From NCBI GenBank assembly GCA_002350705.1, contig DEFH01000011.1, positions 1 through 15,107 of the forward strand: 15,107 nucleotides of DNA. The letters are read 5' to 3'. Position numbers and translations under genes: made by a program. Each line of letters opens with the position of its first letter. Position 1 is the stretch's first letter. This stretch comes from Ruminococcaceae bacterium UBA2857. Lineage in GTDB: Bacteria > Bacillota > Clostridia > Oscillospirales > Acutalibacteraceae. Shown piece after piece: positions 12,590 to 15,107 of the stretch. Under the pieces are notes generated by a model. It saw only the letters and a list, made by a program, of their open reading frames with translations, ran no database searches and was not told the origin of the DNA.

Positions 12590-14053
12590 ATGAAAATTTT
12601 ACCAAGCCTTGAAGAAGTCAGAAGCATTGCATCACAAGGAAAATATGATGTCATTCCCGTGAGCTGTGAACTGCTTTCGGACTTCACAACACCGATTGAA
12701 ACCATGCGGAAATTGAAAAATGTTTCCACACACTGCTATATGCTGGAATCCGCACAGGCAAATGACCGTTGGGGACGCTATACCTTTCTGGGATTTGAAC
12801 CCAAAATGGAAATCACCTGTACAGATGGTGTGCTGAAAGCAGGGGATGTTACCATACAGACACAGAATCCCTCGGATTATCTGCGAAAAATATTGTCTGA
12901 ATATAAAAGTCCGAGATTTGATTATCTGCCGTCATTTACAGGCGGTGTAGTGGGATATTTTTCGTATGATTATCTGGGCTACAGTGAACCGAGTGTACGC
13001 TGCAAAGTAGAGGACAGCGAAGATTTCAAAGACGTTGATTTGATGCTGTTCGACAAAGTGATCGCTTTCGATAACGTCAGACAAAAAATTATTTTAATCG
13101 TCAATATGAAGCTGAATGATATTGAAATCAATTATAACAAGGCATCTGCGGAACTGATACGGCTGGAAGCCCTGCTGAGATACGGCAATCATACCACTGA
13201 AGAAAACGGAAAGCTGTTCGGAGAAGTTACACCTCTGTTTGATAAAAAGCAGTATTGCGATATGGTCGGCAAGGCAAAGCGTCACATTTACCAGGGAGAT
13301 ATTTTTCAGATCGTGTTGTCCAATCGTCTGAGTGCCCCGTTTGAGGGAAGTCTGCTGAATACTTACCGTGTACTGAGGACAATCAATCCGTCCCCGTATA
13401 TGTTCTATTTTGCAGGTACGGACGTGGAAGTGGCAGGAGCCTCTCCCGAAACGCTTGTGAAATTGGAAGATGGTGTTTTGCATACATTTCCCCTTGCAGG
13501 AACAAGACCACGAGGAAAAACAGAACAAGAGGACATTGCTCTGGAAAAAGAACTGCTTGCAGATGAAAAAGAGCTTGCCGAACACAATATGTTGGTTGAT
13601 TTAGGAAGAAACGACCTTGGAAAAGTCAGTAAGTTCGGCACCGTTCAGGTAGAAAAACTCCATTCTATCGAAAGATACTCTCATGTCATGCATATCGGTT
13701 CCACTGTGAGAGGAGAAATCCGCAGTGACAAAGATGCTCTTGATGCCATAGAAGCCGTTCTTCCGGCAGGAACGCTTTCCGGAGCCCCGAAGATACGAGC
13801 CTGTCAGTTAATTGCCGAACTTGAAAATAACAAGCGTGGCATTTATGGCGGTGCTATCGGCTATATTGACTTTACGGGAAATATGGACACCTGTATTGCC
13901 ATCCGAATCGCCTACAAGAAAAACGGCAAAGTCTTTGTCAGAAGCGGTGCAGGCATTGTGGCAGACTCCGATCCCGAAAAAGAGTTTCAGGAGTGTATCA
14001 ACAAAGCGAAATCTTGTCTGAAAGCATTGGAAATCGCACAGGAGGTGCAGTAA
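12590..14053 (+). CDS. trpE: Anthranilate synthase component I
   Basis: TrpE converts chorismate to anthranilate using ammonia supplied by TrpG, the first step of tryptophan synthesis in the cytoplasm. The 487-residue chain has the Trp-feedback motif LESA (52-55), QGDIFQIVLSNR (235-246), PSPYMFYF (267-274), GTRPRG (304-309), ELAEHNMLVDLGRND (328-342), PAGTLSGAPK (392-401), YGGAIGY (419-425) and MDTCIAIR (432-439). These fit TrpE better than PabB or menaquinone and salicylate synthases, and the T-box for tRNA-Trp settles it. The ATG at 12590 is preferred because AGGAGG (12576-12581) lies 8 bases upstream; the in-frame ATG at 12584 is only 2 bases away from it. The trpG start follows its stop by one base. 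Confidence 0.96.
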   Translation: MKILPSLEEVRSIASQGKYDVIPVSCELLSDFTTPIETMRKLKNVSTHCYMLESAQANDRWGRYTFLGFEPKMEITCTDGVLKAGDVTIQTQNPSDYLRKILSEYKSPRFDYLPSFTGGVVGYFSYDYLGYSEPSVRCKVEDSEDFKDVDLMLFDKVIAFDNVRQKIILIVNMKLNDIEINYNKASAELIRLEALLRYGNHTTEENGKLFGEVTPLFDKKQYCDMVGKAKRHIYQGDIFQIVLSNRLSAPFEGSLLNTYRVLRTINPSPYMFYFAGTDVEVAGASPETLVKLEDGVLHTFPLAGTRPRGKTEQEDIALEKELLADEKELAEHNMLVDLGRNDLGKVSKFGTVQVEKLHSIERYSHVMHIGSTVRGEIRSDKDALDAIEAVLPAGTLSGAPKIRACQLIAELENNKRGIYGGAIGYIDFTGNMDTCIAIRIAYKKNGKVFVRSGAGIVADSDPEKEFQECINKAKSCLKALEIAQEVQ

Positions 14054-14054
14054 A

Positions 14055-14618
14055 ATGGTTTTATTGATTGATAATTACGACAGCTTTTCCTATAATCTCT
14101 ATCAGTTTGTGGGAGAAATTGAGCCTGATATTAAAGTGATCCGCAATGATGAGATGACAGTGGACGAAATCCGCTCCCTGCACCCTGACAGGATAATTCT
14201 TTCCCCCGGTCCCGGCAGACCGGAAAATGCGGGAATGATCATAGACGTTGTAAAAGAGTTGGGAAAGGAAATTCCCATTCTTGGGGTATGTCTGGGACAT
14301 CAGGCAATCTGTGCAGCTTTCGGTGCGACTGTTACCTATGCCAAACGGCTTATGCACGGCAAGCAAAGTGAAACGATATTTGACAGAAACTGTCCGTTAT
14401 TTGCGGATTGTCCGGAAAAAGCCCCGGTTGCCCGTTATCATTCACTGGCGGCAGACAAGGCAACCATTCCCGACTGTCTGAAAATCACAGCCGTTACCGT
14501 TGACGGAGAAGTCATGGCGGTTCAGCATGAAAAATATCCGATTTTCGGAGTGCAGTTCCACCCCGAATCCATTATGACGCCTGACGGAAAAATAATGTTA
14601 TATCATTTTATCAAATGA
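14055..14618 (+). CDS. trpG: Anthranilate synthase component II, glutamine amidotransferase
   Basis: This 187-residue class I glutamine amidotransferase releases ammonia from glutamine for TrpE. The catalytic Cys is C79 in GVCLGHQAI, the other triad residues are H169 and E171 in QFHPES, and the oxyanion strand is SPGPGRP (50-56). The length is normal for a free-standing subunit, so it is not fused to TrpD as in enteric bacteria. GGAGGTG (14041-14047) inside the end of trpE serves it, and only one base separates it from the trpE stop, which points to translational coupling and matched subunit amounts. Such subunits sometimes also serve PabB; no pab gene is in view. Confidence 0.95.
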   Translation: MVLLIDNYDSFSYNLYQFVGEIEPDIKVIRNDEMTVDEIRSLHPDRIILSPGPGRPENAGMIIDVVKELGKEIPILGVCLGHQAICAAFGATVTYAKRLMHGKQSETIFDRNCPLFADCPEKAPVARYHSLAADKATIPDCLKITAVTVDGEVMAVQHEKYPIFGVQFHPESIMTPDGKIMLYHFIK

Positions 14619-14633
14619 AAGGATGAATGTGAA

Positions 14634-15107
14634 ATGATTAAGGAAGCCATTGTTAAAATCGTAAGCAAAGAGGATCTGACCTATGAAGAAGCCTATTCTG
14701 TGATGAATGAAATCATGAACGGTGAGACAACCCCTACACAAAATGCGGCTTTTCTGGCGGCACTGTCCACAAAGAGTGCCAAGGCAGAAACAACAGACGA
14801 AATCGCAGGCTGTGCGGCTGCCATGCGTGACCATGCCATCAAAGTAAACACAGGTATGGACGTATTTGAGATTGTAGGTACAGGCGGTGACAATGCAGGC
14901 AGCTTCAATATTTCTACGACATCGGCACTGGTAGCCGCAGCAGGCGGCATGAAAGTTGCCAAACACGGTAACCGTGCCGCCTCTTCCAACAGCGGAACGG
15001 CTGACTGTCTGGAAGCTTTGGGCGTTAATATCAATCAGAGTCCCGAAAGATGTGTGGAATTGCTGAAGGAAGTGGGAATGTGCTTTTTCTTTGCACAGAA
15101 ATATCAC
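14634..15107 (+). CDS. trpD: Anthranilate phosphoribosyltransferase, 5' part
   Basis: TrpD transfers phosphoribose from PRPP to anthranilate, the second committed step of the pathway. The 158 residues seen are about the first half of the usual 330-340 and the frame runs off the window. The N-terminal helical domain is followed by the PRPP site GTGGD (82-86), then SFNISTTSALVAAAGG (90-105) and KHGNRAASSNSGTADCLEALG (110-130, with the anthranilate and phosphate contacts). AAAGGA (14618-14623) lies 10 bases before the ATG and overlaps the trpG stop codon; the gap to trpG is 15 bases. The ATG at 14624 opens only a 4-codon frame. Order trpE-trpG-trpD fits a Firmicutes trp operon whose other genes should lie to the right. 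Confidence 0.95.
   Translation, partial: MIKEAIVKIVSKEDLTYEEAYSVMNEIMNGETTPTQNAAFLAALSTKSAKAETTDEIAGCAAAMRDHAIKVNTGMDVFEIVGTGGDNAGSFNISTTSALVAAAGGMKVAKHGNRAASSNSGTADCLEALGVNINQSPERCVELLKEVGMCFFFAQKYH

Overview
The window looks like a chromosomal segment of a low-to-mid GC Gram-positive gut or rumen Clostridium-class bacterium, most likely a Ruminococcus-like member of the Oscillospiraceae. This is inference from gene content and style: strong AGGAGG-type ribosome binding sites, a T-box-controlled trp operon, a BspA-type leucine-rich-repeat surface protein, a MoxR/DUF58/transglutaminase cassette and a Gx-family (Hpre_diP_synt_I) membrane protein. No database search was possible.

Left part (1-1270). 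A consensus-like promoter (20-48) opens a roughly 420-base stretch with no intact gene, only short broken frames. A 39-residue acidic peptide gene (473-592), a long hairpin (606-636) and a small Gx-type membrane protein (671-1189) follow. A perfect 18-bp bidirectional terminator (1223-1267) separates this from the convergent gene to the right.

Surface-protein part (1323-7184). A 3.7-kb minus-strand gene encodes a secreted protein of 1218 residues: signal peptide, about 29 BspA-like LRRs in a 4-LRR (273-bp) higher-order repeat, and five tandem C-terminal Ig-like modules of about 92 residues. Two decayed relatives lie upstream of it. One is a minus-strand fragment with a single Ig-like module (5186-5500). 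The other is a plus-strand frameshifted beta-helix protein ending in one module (5828-7128). Both have lost their 5' ends, and between them sits a small XRE-type repressor gene with divergent promoters and a palindromic operator.

Central plus-strand cluster (7164-12104). A small RelA/SpoT-like HD hydrolase is followed by moxR, a DUF58 protein and a multi-TM transglutaminase (TgpA-like), with gaps of 63, 13 and 14 bases. This looks like one operon. The promoter sits inside a terminator-like hairpin, and a 12-bp hairpin lies between the strong SD and the start codon of moxR. A truncated 35-codon frame with a perfect SD (12151-12258) follows it.

Right part (12236-15107). A perfect-consensus promoter drives a tRNA-Trp T-box leader (specifier TGG, T-box sequence, terminator), then trpE, trpG and the start of trpD, which runs off the window. 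TrpE/TrpG make anthranilate and TrpD adds phosphoribose. Uncharged tRNA-Trp should relieve termination.

The most promising unexplained points are the small peptide and hairpin ahead of the Gx protein, the repressor cassette sitting on two beheaded surface-protein genes, the inverted Ig-module copies that could flip about 5 kb, and the SD-hairpin-AUG arrangement of moxR.
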